Source: JBGVMW01 sp045125095 (GTDB lineage Bacteria; Bacillota; Clostridia; Lachnospirales; Lachnospiraceae). From it: a stretch of 8,189 nucleotides of DNA. The notes beneath the pieces were generated by a model that saw only the letters and a list, made by a program, of their open reading frames with translations, was not told where the DNA came from and did no database searches. The stretch spans positions 1-8,189 of the forward strand of contig JBGVMW010000211.1 of the NCBI GenBank assembly GCA_045125095.1, given 5' to 3'. Of this stretch, positions 1 to 7,429 are shown one piece after another. Within the stretch, counting starts at the first letter, position 1, and each line of letters starts with the position of its first letter. Both the position numbers and the translations under genes were made by a program.

Positions 1-3
1 TAG

Positions 4-41
4 CGGACACTAAGGCTGTAAAATACACAGCCTAAGTGCCG
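4..41 (+). repeat. Imperfect stem-loop at left edge
   Basis: Positions 4-19 fold against 27-41. CGG pairs with CCG, A7 is bulged, CACT pairs with AGTG, A12 faces A34, and AGGCTGT pairs with ACAGCCT around a short A-rich loop. A short T run (45-48) follows three bases later, so it could act as a weak terminator for a gene lying outside the window. The A-facing-A mismatch sits inside a CTAAG/CTAAG pairing, which is also present in both large hairpins at the right end of the window. The structure is read directly; its function is unknown. Confidence 0.5.
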
Positions 42-96
42 ACGTTTTCAGAGGGTCACATATAGACGATGTAGCAAACAGCTATCTGTCACAAAC

Positions 97-114
97 AATT
101 CTGACAATTCACTA
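97..114 (+). repeat. Copy 1 of TTCTGACAATTCACTA repeat
   Basis: The 16 bases at 99-114 recur exactly at 8061-8076. The 13 bases AATTCTGACAATT at 97-109 also recur at 1026-1038. Copies 1 and 2 lie upstream of protein genes and the third lies near the right-hand terminator. CTGACA resembles a -35 box, but no matching -10 box sits at the right distance here, so I do not call it a promoter. Confidence 0.5.
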
Positions 115-169
115 CCTTGTTGGCGTTTCGCAATTACCTAAAAACATCAGTTTCCGAAAGGAGTGCCAT

Positions 170-889
170 ATGAAATCTACAGTGAAGAAACTGTGCTGTT
201 TAATACCAGCCCTCAGCTTACTTATATGCATCATCATCATGCCAGCTCTCTGGTTTACAATTTCAGACAGACACTTGTATGCTGACAACCATCCCTTAAG
301 TAAAGTTGATTTTTCCCTAAGCAGTGAAATAAGCAATATCCCCTTGGTTTACCGCATTCATAAGCTGTTGGGCAGCTATTATAGTGAGGAGGAACAGGTG
401 GTGGCTGATGCAGAAGCGGAATTGGAAATTACTCTTACTTCAAATGAAGGGAATGATACGGAAGAAAAATCATATACCACAGAGCCACCTGAATGGAAAG
501 AATTAACCCAATATGAGAATCTGAATCGTATCATAGAAATGATGTTTGGAGAAGGCAAAGTACAATGTGTTTTACAAAGTTCGTATGATACTGACGATGC
601 CGGTATGGTGGATGTAAGGTTAGTATTTGAGAATGAATGGGAGGCGCAGTATATTTATGATACGGAATCTCAAAAAATACTGCGCCTTTCTTTGCCAAAG
701 ATAGCAGGAAAACAATTGGATACGGAAGGAAAGAAAAAAGCAATGGAAGAATTTATTGCGTATCTGAATCTGGATATTTTAGAGGACTGGTATGATAATG
801 GAGACAGTATGATATCAAATAAGGCACATGTATCGTTGTCCTTTCAGGAAAATGAAAAACAATGGATATTGGGATTTTCCATTGTATAA
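170..889 (+). CDS. Membrane-anchored protein of unknown function
   Basis: This 239-residue protein is not one I recognise. Residues about 8-30 form one strongly hydrophobic segment after a lysine-containing start (MKSTVKK), so it is probably an uncleaved N-terminal anchor or signal peptide with the rest outside the cell. The remainder is soluble and acidic. It has a charged Glu/Thr-rich stretch around residues 80-105, then mixed alpha/beta sequence ending in alternating hydrophobic residues (HVSLSF, WILGFSIV) that look like beta strands. I see no catalytic motif and no lipobox. The ATG is preceded by AAAGGAG seven bases upstream, which fixes the start. A terminator follows at 961-1005, so it is probably transcribed separately from the operon downstream. 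A role as an accessory extracytoplasmic protein is only a guess from its position. Confidence 0.8.
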   Translation: MKSTVKKLCCLIPALSLLICIIIMPALWFTISDRHLYADNHPLSKVDFSLSSEISNIPLVYRIHKLLGSYYSEEEQVVADAEAELEITLTSNEGNDTEEKSYTTEPPEWKELTQYENLNRIIEMMFGEGKVQCVLQSSYDTDDAGMVDVRLVFENEWEAQYIYDTESQKILRLSLPKIAGKQLDTEGKKKAMEEFIAYLNLDILEDWYDNGDSMISNKAHVSLSFQENEKQWILGFSIV

Positions 890-960
890 AGGGAAACTGT
901 GGGGCATACTTACAGTCTGAATAGTTACAAAAACTTTATAGTAGATACATTTTAGATACA

Positions 961-1005
961 AGTGGATGCTATTATGCAAATGAGCAGATAGCAACCACTT
1001 TTTTT
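961..1005 (+). terminator. Rho-independent terminator after first gene
   Basis: AGTGGATGCTAT (961-972) pairs with ATAGCAACCACT (988-999), with one A-facing-A mismatch in the middle of 12 positions. A 15-base loop separates the arms and seven T's (999-1005) follow. It ends the transcript of the gene at 170-889 and separates it from the lipoprotein-ABC operon. An 8-base direct repeat TAGATACA (942-949, 953-960) lies just upstream, of unknown meaning. Confidence 0.8.
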
Positions 1006-1025
1006 GTGCTTGCTATACGGTAGGT

Positions 1026-1038
1026 AATTCTGACAATT
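1026..1038 (+). repeat. Copy 2 of AATTCTGACAATT repeat
   Basis: These 13 bases are identical to 97-109, and again lie roughly 65-75 bases upstream of a start codon. CTGACA inside it resembles a -35 element, but the bases 17 downstream (AATTTT) are a poor -10. It could be part of a promoter or a binding site shared by both genes; the sequence does not decide. Confidence 0.35.
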
Positions 1039-1085
1039 TATGAATGGTCATCAATTTTGCAAACACCTATTAACATTCTGCTCAG

Positions 1086-1099
1086 AAAGGAAAGAGAGG
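1086..1099 (+). promoter_or_regulatory. Ribosome binding site deciding lipoprotein start
   Basis: The purine run AAAGGAAAGAGAGG lies directly before ATGATG at 1102-1107. AAAGGA is 10 bases from the first ATG and GAGG is 5 bases from the second, so either ATG is served. The upstream in-frame TTG at 1057 has no such site, and starting there would put 15 polar residues before the signal peptide. Confidence 0.75.
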
Positions 1100-1101
1100 T
1101 T

Positions 1102-2523
1102 ATGATGAAAAAATACAAAATACCAGTTTTAGCAGTAACAGCAATGCTTACCATTACGGGGTGTGGGGCAGAGAATCCACCTTCACAGACGGTAACACCA
1201 TCGGAGGCGGCAGTAGCAGAAATGGAAGCAACCACTTCGGGAGATGTGAAGAAGGAAACAAATACAGAGCAGAATGAGAAGAACAATGATTTGATACAAC
1301 TTACGGATAATTTAACTTATGATAGCTATCAGACAGAAAATGGAAGATATTCTTTGATGGAAAGGGAAGATGAGGAAGGTAACATAGTAAAATGTATTGC
1401 TTATGTAGATTACGAAACCGCGCAGCAGATCCTATTGTGCAATAAGCCAAATTGCAAACATGACAGCGAAGACTGTAGTGCGGTGATTCCAGAAGAAATG
1501 CAGATGTTTCAACAGGCGTATCTGTTTGGAGATGAGCAGTATTTGTATCTGGCAGCATCACCTTATGACAACGCAGGCACCACAACTGTTCAAACAGGAT
1601 CTGATACAGGAGAGATTAGCTTTTCCACAGGAGCGGATACACCACCAACGGTATATCGCATGAATCCGGATGGTACTAAGCGTGAAAAATTATATACGTT
1701 GCAGGATGGAACGGTTTTAGAAGGTCAGTTCTTTCAGGATGACAATTATTTTTATACAGTAACAAAGAAGTTAGAATCAGAAACGGAAGGAAACACTACA
1801 TATACAACTGGTTACGACAAAAAGGTTATACGAATTAATATGGAGAGCGGCAAAGTGGAGGATGTGTTGTCTTTAGACACGGATGCTGTAATTCTAGGAT
1901 GTTATGGCAGAAATCTGGTACTAGGTGTTATTGATTATGGAAAAGAACTTACACCACAAGAAATAAATGATACCAATACGTATAAAGAGATGTATGAGAA
2001 TTCTATTTATAAGATTACAAGTGTCAATGTAGATACAAAAGAAGTTACACCAGTCAAAGAAATCAAACAGTCCCAGTTACATTCTGAGCTTGTGAAAGAT
2101 GGTTATCTATATATTTCCTACGAAAAAGATACCGGAATTCATAAGATGGATCTTGTGGCTGGAAAAGAAACAACCATACCGACAGAAAAAAATTACTGCA
2201 TTGAATATGAAATAGATGGAACATTGTTAGGACAGGAGTGGAATGCTGCTGAAACGTATCACTATGATTTTATTGACAGTGAAACAGGAGAAATCAAGGA
2301 ATGTACCTTGCAAACCAGTGAAGGAACACCAGTGACCATTGTTTCAGAGAACAGAGATTCTTTGTTTGTCTGGTATGATTATGTGAATGAAGATGAGTAT
2401 GTACCTTGGATGGATGTGACGCAAGAGGTAATTGGAGAAACACATTATGGAATCATAAAAAAATCTGATTATTTAAACAATGTAGGAAACTATCAGGAAG
2501 TGGCAATGCTGGAGGTGGAGTAA
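1102..2523 (+). CDS. Lipoprotein with Cys/His motif, likely beta-propeller-like
   Basis: This 473-residue secreted lipoprotein has a basic start (MMKKYK), a hydrophobic core and a lipobox ending I-T-G-C, placing the lipidated cysteine at residue 21. A low-complexity Glu/Thr/Ser-rich linker runs from about 22 to 60, typical of a tether. The globular part contains repeated segments (YFYTVT, VYRMNPDG, IYKITSVNVDTKEV, HKMDLVAGKE) that read like blades of a beta-propeller. Residues 113-125 form C-x4-C-x-H-x4-C (LCNKPNCKH...C). I recognise this pattern from Clostridia lipoproteins of unknown function, and it could bind a metal such as zinc. Its stop codon is one base before the ATPase start, whose ribosome binding site lies in its last codons, so the two are co-translated. 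An accessory or sensing role for the transporter is inferred from the operon only. Confidence 0.82.
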   Translation: MMKKYKIPVLAVTAMLTITGCGAENPPSQTVTPSEAAVAEMEATTSGDVKKETNTEQNEKNNDLIQLTDNLTYDSYQTENGRYSLMEREDEEGNIVKCIAYVDYETAQQILLCNKPNCKHDSEDCSAVIPEEMQMFQQAYLFGDEQYLYLAASPYDNAGTTTVQTGSDTGEISFSTGADTPPTVYRMNPDGTKREKLYTLQDGTVLEGQFFQDDNYFYTVTKKLESETEGNTTYTTGYDKKVIRINMESGKVEDVLSLDTDAVILGCYGRNLVLGVIDYGKELTPQEINDTNTYKEMYENSIYKITSVNVDTKEVTPVKEIKQSQLHSELVKDGYLYISYEKDTGIHKMDLVAGKETTIPTEKNYCIEYEIDGTLLGQEWNAAETYHYDFIDSETGEIKECTLQTSEGTPVTIVSENRDSLFVWYDYVNEDEYVPWMDVTQEVIGETHYGIIKKSDYLNNVGNYQEVAMLEVE

Positions 2524-2524
2524 T

Positions 2525-3268
2525 ATGTTAGAAATTAAGCATATTAACAAATCATTTGGCACGAAGCAGGCGTTGTCTAACATTTCTTTGTCATTAGAGC
2601 CGGGAATTTATGGTCTGTTAGGACCTAACGGTGCCGGAAAATCAACGCTCATGAACATTATGACAGATAATTTGCATCCGGACAGTGGAGTCGTGTTGTG
2701 GAATGGGAAAAGCATTTTTATCAACAATCGTGATTACAGAAAAATAGTAGGATATGCCCCACAGCAGCAAGGTTTGTATGACTCCTTTACGGGACGACGT
2801 TTTCTCTCCTATATGGGTGCGTTAAAGGAAATGAAAAAATCAGAAGCAGAGAAGGAGATTGAGCGAGTTGCCGGACTTGTGAATCTGACAGCGAGATTGG
2901 AGGACAAGATTAAATCTTATTCCGGGGGAATGAAACAAAGATTGCTGGTTGCTCAAGCATTACTAGGGGAACCGGAGTTTATTATTTTAGACGAGCCGAC
3001 CGCAGGATTAGATCCGAAAGAGCGTGTCCGTGTAAGGGAAGCTTTGCATTCCCTTGCAGAGGATAAAATTATTCTCGTTGCCACTCATGTTGTTTCGGAT
3101 GTGGAATCCATAGCAAAAAAAATTATTATTTTACAGTCAGGAAAAATAGTAGCACAGGGGCAGCCGGAGGAATTGGTAGAGAAATATGCACCGGGAGAAA
3201 CCTTAGAGGAAGTGTATATGAAGCTGTTTGGGGAGGTACAGGAGAATGATACATCTGATAACCAGTGA
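2525..3268 (+). CDS. ABC transporter ATP-binding protein
   Basis: This 247-residue cytoplasmic nucleotide-binding subunit hydrolyses ATP to power the permease encoded next. All core motifs are present. Walker A is GPNGAGKST (33-41), the Q-loop is APQQQ (78-82), and the signature is YSGGMKQR (132-139) in place of the classic LSGGQ. Walker B is FIILDE (152-157) with the D-loop AGLD (160-163), and the switch histidine is H188 in VATHVV. The length and the YSGGM signature fit ATPases partnered with ABC-2-type export permeases rather than importers. The start ATG is preceded by GGAGG (2511-2515) nine bases upstream, inside the end of the lipoprotein gene. Its end overlaps the permease start by 23 bases, indicating translational coupling. 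The substrate cannot be told from this subunit. Confidence 0.95.
   Translation: MLEIKHINKSFGTKQALSNISLSLEPGIYGLLGPNGAGKSTLMNIMTDNLHPDSGVVLWNGKSIFINNRDYRKIVGYAPQQQGLYDSFTGRRFLSYMGALKEMKKSEAEKEIERVAGLVNLTARLEDKIKSYSGGMKQRLLVAQALLGEPEFIILDEPTAGLDPKERVRVREALHSLAEDKIILVATHVVSDVESIAKKIIILQSGKIVAQGQPEELVEKYAPGETLEEVYMKLFGEVQENDTSDNQ
3232..3236 (+). promoter_or_regulatory. Ribosome binding site deciding permease start
   Basis: GGAGG lies nine bases before ATG 3246, inside the ATPase gene. A second GGAG (3241-3244) is too close to that ATG to serve it. The in-frame TTG at 3228 precedes this site and has none of its own, so ATG 3246 is the preferred start. Confidence 0.7.
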
Positions 3269-5549
3269 ATTTCGTAAGCTGTGGGGGAAACGTACCTTCT
3301 GGATTATGCTTCTTGCTCTGGCAGGCTTGCAGCTTTGTGTCTTATTTTATCAGAATAGTCAGGCGGAACAGCCCATGGATTCCTGTCGCGAGTTAGATAC
3401 TATGCTGTCCACCATGACGGAAGAAGAAAAGGAAGAGCTGTTGACAAAATCCTATGAACGAATACAAGGTGTTTCCCTTGTAGAGGAGGTTCATATGTAT
3501 GAAAGCTTTGGCAACGAACAAGGCAAGCGGATGGCAGATAGTTATAAAAAAGAAAACCGGGAAGTGTATGACAATTATGTATCGCTGTGGAAGTCAGGCA
3601 ATTACCTTATGTTTACAAATACCTTAGAGGCGGAGCGTTCCTTTTTGGAAACCGTTTATAAAAGATGGGAACAGACGGCTCAGTATGAAGAGTACCTGTC
3701 AGATATCATTGCAAAGGGAAATATGCAGGCTGGCATTTCCATCTTTGCAGGCAGTGAACATGAGGAAGGATATTCTGCAAAAAGCATTCATAAAACAGTA
3801 GAGCAGTACAGCAGGTTGCATGGCGTGAGTACGAATTTTTATACCTATGAATGGGTGAAACGGTTGCTTTCCCTGCAAATCAGTGACTGTATGCTCTTAG
3901 TAGCGACGTTTGTTCTGGCAGGATTATTGATATATGATGAAAAAAAGAAAAATCTGCTCAGTGTCATACGCACCACACCATTAGGCAGAGTGCCATGTAT
4001 GACAGCAAAATTAATCTCACTAGCAGGAAGTCTTTTCGTTGCAGCAACCATGCTGTATTTAGAAAGTTTGCTATTTTTAGGAATGACAGGAGGTTTGTAT
4101 GGTATAGGAAATGCGGTGCAGTCAGTGGCGAGCCTGATAAGTGTTCCGTGGAAGGTATCTGTCTGGCAATATCTTCTTCTGATATTTGCAGCAAAATATG
4201 TAACATTACTTTTATTTAGCCTATTGTTAGTGCTGCTTACGATTGTGGCAGACCAGTTTGGCTGGGTATTTGTGACAGGGGGCATTTTAATCGCCGGCAG
4301 TGTTGCTTTGTATGCGTTGATTCCGGCACCGTCTGCATGGAACTGGCTTCATTACTGTAATTTGTGGAGTTTTTTGCAGGCACAGGATGTTGTGGGGGAG
4401 TATAACCATTTGAATTGGTTTGAACAGCCCATAGCTGTGCATATACTATTTCTGATACTGTCCATTAGTGTTTGTGTACTGCTCATAACCTTGAATGCAG
4501 TCGTATTTGCCAAAAGAGGGAGTGGTACCGTGAATCGGATTGCTTTGGTAAAGAAGCGGATACGAATACCTACGCGAAAAAAGAGAACCCCATCTACGGA
4601 TTTATTCTCTCAGGAATGTTATCACTTCTTTTGGCGCAATCGAGGCGTGTGGATCGTGGCAGTATTTTTACTTGTGACGGTGTATCAAGGGGCGAATGCG
4701 AACCACTACCAGACACCAAACGAAGTGCGATACCGTCAGCAGATGGAGTACTTAAATGGTCCTCTTACAAAGGAAAAAGTAAAAAGTATATTGCAGGAAA
4801 AGGAAAAATATGTAGCCATTTATAAGCAGATAGCAAAGATTGATGATATGTATAAAAAAGGAGAAATTACAGAGGCAGAATGCGGAGACATGATGACTGC
4901 ATATCAAAGTCAGCTTGCTTTTGAACCGGCGTTTCAGCGCATTTATGAGCGATATCTGTATGTGAAAGCCCATCCACACGCAGAGTTTGTCTATGAAGAT
5001 GGTTACCACTACTTGTTAGGCGAAGACGGCAGTGGCAGTCTTATAGGATTTCTTTGGATGAGCATGGTGTTTATTTTACTGCTATCGTCAATTTTATCGG
5101 TGGAACAGGAAAAAGGACTTATGAAATTAATTCGCTCCACTCCTAGAGGGCGAGGTGATTGGTATGGTTATCGAATCGGAATCAGTCTGGTCACGGTGGC
5201 TGCCCTGTATGTCATCTGGTTTGGAGAAAAGATCTGCCAGGCAGTAACCTATTATGGACTTCCCTCTCTGTGGGCATCCGTAAACAGTCTGGCAGGGTTT
5301 GCGCATTTTCCGGCATGGATGCCAGTGTGGCTTCTCTTGTTTTTGCATATGTTCTGGCAGCTTTTGTGTATAGGGCTATTGGCAGTGTTTGTTCTGTTCC
5401 TGTCAGCAAAAACAGGGAATACCGTCAACACAGTGTTGCTTTCAGCAGCCACACTACTGCTTCCACTGGTACTTGCCTTGCTGGGACTTCATTTTATGCA
5501 GTATTTTTCCTTATATCCTTTCTTTTCCGGCAGGTTCTGGTTTGCGTAG
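3246..5549 (+). CDS. Two-repeat ABC-2-type permease, apparently C-truncated
   Basis: This 767-residue membrane partner of the preceding ATPase consists of two similar halves. Each has one N-terminal helix (about 18-35 and 468-484), a large charged extracytoplasmic region, and a helix ending in a cytoplasmic motif. That motif is KNLLSVIRTTPLGR at 235-248 and GLMKLIRSTPRGR at 624-636. Several more helices follow in each half. Half one runs about 176 residues past its motif and ends with a final helix (about 403-422) followed by basic residues. Half two has only 131 residues after its motif and stops at SGRFWFA, without the equivalent last helix. This points to loss of roughly 45 C-terminal residues, though a naturally shorter second half is possible. 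Reading past the TAG gives 28 more in-frame codons, polar and not helix-like. Function depends on whether the missing helix is needed. The substrate is unknown. Confidence 0.88.
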   Translation: MIHLITSEFRKLWGKRTFWIMLLALAGLQLCVLFYQNSQAEQPMDSCRELDTMLSTMTEEEKEELLTKSYERIQGVSLVEEVHMYESFGNEQGKRMADSYKKENREVYDNYVSLWKSGNYLMFTNTLEAERSFLETVYKRWEQTAQYEEYLSDIIAKGNMQAGISIFAGSEHEEGYSAKSIHKTVEQYSRLHGVSTNFYTYEWVKRLLSLQISDCMLLVATFVLAGLLIYDEKKKNLLSVIRTTPLGRVPCMTAKLISLAGSLFVAATMLYLESLLFLGMTGGLYGIGNAVQSVASLISVPWKVSVWQYLLLIFAAKYVTLLLFSLLLVLLTIVADQFGWVFVTGGILIAGSVALYALIPAPSAWNWLHYCNLWSFLQAQDVVGEYNHLNWFEQPIAVHILFLILSISVCVLLITLNAVVFAKRGSGTVNRIALVKKRIRIPTRKKRTPSTDLFSQECYHFFWRNRGVWIVAVFLLVTVYQGANANHYQTPNEVRYRQQMEYLNGPLTKEKVKSILQEKEKYVAIYKQIAKIDDMYKKGEITEAECGDMMTAYQSQLAFEPAFQRIYERYLYVKAHPHAEFVYEDGYHYLLGEDGSGSLIGFLWMSMVFILLLSSILSVEQEKGLMKLIRSTPRGRGDWYGYRIGISLVTVAALYVIWFGEKICQAVTYYGLPSLWASVNSLAGFAHFPAWMPVWLLLFLHMFWQLLCIGLLAVFVLFLSAKTGNTVNTVLLSAATLLLPLVLALLGLHFMQYFSLYPFFSGRFWFA

Positions 5550-5789
5550 TGTATTACGACCAGTGCGCCGTTTAGATTGCCTTATATGCGAAATCTGTTC
5601 GCGGGAGCGTTATCATTGGACAGGCACAAATCTTGACAATTGTGTTCATGGTGCTATAATTTTCAGTTGGAATATAGAGCAACGAGTCGATAGTTTAGGG
5701 ACACTCTCGTTATGGCAGACTAACCTTTTACACAGTACTTAGCAAAACGAGAAAATTGAATATATGACAACAGAAAGAGGGAAAACATC
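5550..5789 (+). other. Intergenic region between permease and DUF815 gene
   Basis: It starts with 28 codons in frame with the permease after its TAG (including PFRLPYMRNLFAGALSLD), ending at TGA 5634-5636. No frame here encodes a membrane helix. There is no terminator with a T run after the permease; only a 5-bp hairpin GCGAA/TTCGC (5588-5602) is visible. The promoter at 5633-5660 follows. The roughly 120-base leader contains CTCGTT (5706-5711), which can pair with AACGAG on either side (5681-5686 or 5746-5751). Confidence 0.5.
5633..5660 (+). promoter_or_regulatory. Strong sigma-A promoter for DUF815 gene
   Basis: TTGACA (5633-5638) and TATAAT (5655-5660) are both perfect consensus hexamers, separated by 16 bases. 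Transcription would start near 5667, giving a leader of about 120 bases before the ATG at 5790. This makes the DUF815 gene independent of the ABC operon. Confidence 0.88.
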
Positions 5790-7106
5790 ATGAACCATAT
5801 TGTACCGAAATTAGTAATCTATGGAGATATGCCAGCGGATTCCATTCTTATGGAAGTAAGCGATATTTGTAAACATGCAAAAGAAAAAACACAGTCAAAG
5901 GATGAATTAACAACAAGAGTGTTAAAGCAGATAAAACGTCTGTTAGAAGTTGCCACTGATTACGGATTCGATAAGAATCTGTGGCACAACTATCTTACCT
6001 TTTTACTGATTACGAATGAAAATCCATTTAGCATCACCTGTGAAAAAGTAGGAGCCAGTGAAGGCAGCGTCAATTACTTTGCAAAGAATGATTTCAAAGC
6101 ATTCAAAGAACTGTTCGACTATGATTTTGGCTGGTTAGAAGCAGAGCTTGGTATGGATTGCTTCAGCCGTATTTCTGATTATCAGGCAATTGTGAAAAAG
6201 GAGCTGATGTACAATAAGAATGTCAGTGAAAAAGTGCAGATGCTCAGTGAGAAGTTAGAACAGTCAGCGGACGAACATGAATTTTTCCAGTGTGTGACAG
6301 ATTTTTATAAGGCATACGGAGTGGGTATGTTTGGTTTGAATAAGGCATTTCGCATTTCTTCCGGTGAGGATGGCAATGTAGTCTTCCACCCAATCAACAA
6401 CATGGACAAAGTCATGTTAGATGATTTGGTAGGCTATGAAATCCAGAAGAAGAAATTAGTGGATAACACAAAGGCATTTGTAGAAGGCAGAAAAGCCAAC
6501 AATGCATTGCTGTTTGGTGACAGCGGTACCGGTAAATCCACAAGCATCAAGGCGATTGTCAATGAATTTTATGACAGTGGTCTGCGTATGATTGAGATTT
6601 ATAAGCACCAGTTTAAGGATTTGTCCAATGTGATTGCCGGTATTAAGAATCGCAATTATAAGTTTATTATTTACATGGACGACTTATCTTTTGAGGAATT
6701 CGAAATTGAATATAAATTCCTTAAGGCTGTTATTGAAGGTGGCGTGGAAACGAAGCCGGATAATATTTTAATCTATGCTACCTCCAACCGCCGTCATCTG
6801 ATTAAAGAGACTTGGAAGGATCGGGATGATGTGTCAAATGAAAATGGAATCCACCGTTCGGATACCATTGAGGAGAAGTTATCTCTGGTGAATCGTTTTG
6901 GTGTTACCATCAATTATGCAAAACCAAGCCAGAAGGAGTATTTCCACATCGTAACAGAGTTAGCTCACAAAGCAGGCATCAACATGAGTGATGAAGAACT
7001 CTGCGCAGAAGCAAACAAATGGGAATTAAGCCACGGCGGAATATCCGGTCGTACCGCCCAGCAGTTTATCAATTATCTTCTTGGAATGGAGCAATTACAC
7101 AAATAA
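5790..7106 (+). CDS. DUF815-family AAA-type ATPase
   Basis: This 438-residue cytoplasmic P-loop ATPase belongs to the DUF815 family, whose cellular role is not established. The first ~210 residues are a helical N-terminal region of unknown function. The ATPase core follows. Walker A is GDSGTGKST (243-251), Walker B is FIIYMDDLSFEE with D297 and D298, and the sensor-1-like asparagine is N333 in YATSNRRH. A conserved segment with SDTIEEKLSLVNRFG follows, in which R369 may be an arginine finger. The run DDLSFEE...NILIYATSNRRH is the hallmark of the family. AGAGGG (5776-5781) eight bases before the ATG supports the start. A nine-codon ORF (5764-5793, MTTERGKTS) overlaps the start as ATGA; this may be chance. 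The gene has its own promoter. No G/C-rich terminator follows, only an A/T-rich self-complementary stretch (7110-7128), so transcripts may run on to the tRNA. The length and all key residues are intact. Confidence 0.93.
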   Translation: MNHIVPKLVIYGDMPADSILMEVSDICKHAKEKTQSKDELTTRVLKQIKRLLEVATDYGFDKNLWHNYLTFLLITNENPFSITCEKVGASEGSVNYFAKNDFKAFKELFDYDFGWLEAELGMDCFSRISDYQAIVKKELMYNKNVSEKVQMLSEKLEQSADEHEFFQCVTDFYKAYGVGMFGLNKAFRISSGEDGNVVFHPINNMDKVMLDDLVGYEIQKKKLVDNTKAFVEGRKANNALLFGDSGTGKSTSIKAIVNEFYDSGLRMIEIYKHQFKDLSNVIAGIKNRNYKFIIYMDDLSFEEFEIEYKFLKAVIEGGVETKPDNILIYATSNRRHLIKETWKDRDDVSNENGIHRSDTIEEKLSLVNRFGVTINYAKPSQKEYFHIVTELAHKAGINMSDEELCAEANKWELSHGGISGRTAQQFINYLLGMEQLHK

Positions 7107-7139
7107 TTGCAATTTTTTAAAAAAATTTGAAAAAAGTGC

Positions 7140-7168
7140 TTGACGGATGCAATACCCTGTGCTATACT
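7140..7168 (+). promoter_or_regulatory. Promoter of tRNA-Gly gene
   Basis: TTGACG (7140-7145) and TATACT (7163-7168) are each one base from consensus and separated by 17 bases. The tRNA begins 28 bases after the -10 box. The short leader contains ATGTC/GACAT (7174-7178, 7184-7188), a small hairpin around TTAAG. Confidence 0.85.
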
Positions 7169-7195
7169 CAATAATGTCTTAAGGACATAGGACAT

Positions 7196-7267
<72 letters not shown>

Positions 7268-7271
7268 TTTG

Positions 7272-7300
7272 AAATGCCAAGCTTTGCTTGGCATTTTTTT
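7272..7300 (+). terminator. Rho-independent terminator of tRNA-Gly
   Basis: AAATGCCAAGC (7272-7282) and GCTTGGCATTT (7286-7296) form a perfect 11-bp stem with a TTT loop. The T run extends from 7294 to 7300. It starts only five bases after the tRNA end. Confidence 0.92.
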
Positions 7301-7367
7301 ATATACTAGGAAAATCACAACGGTTTTTTATAGTATGTAATACTCGAAATTCTCTAGTATATAAAAA
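7296..7367 (+). repeat. 14-nt perfect inverted repeat after tRNA terminator
   Basis: TTTTTATATACTAG (7296-7309) and CTAGTATATAAAAA (7354-7367) are exact reverse complements with 44 bases between. The left arm overlaps the T run of the tRNA terminator. A smaller AGTAT/ATACT pairing (7332-7336, 7340-7344) lies within. It is AT-rich; it could be a recombination or protein-binding site, or the base of a structure leading into the hairpin region. Function unknown. Confidence 0.5.
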
Positions 7368-7429
7368 GTGATGCACAGCGTGCTAAATTCGGATTTGTGC
7401 GTGGGCTAAAGTGTTTTAGTAAACCGCCC

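Noticed and set aside
1057..1101. Upstream TTG start for the lipoprotein
   Set aside because: It has no ribosome binding site and would place polar residues ahead of a clear lipoprotein signal peptide beginning at ATG 1102.
3845..4285. 146-codon minus-strand ORF and other frames inside the permease gene
   Set aside because: These are shadows of the permease frame, without a ribosome binding site or recognisable domains.
5159..5742. Overlapping + strand ORFs at the permease end as a possible frameshifted C-terminus
   Set aside because: Neither alternative frame encodes a membrane helix or resembles the end of half one, so a simple frameshift does not restore the missing tail.
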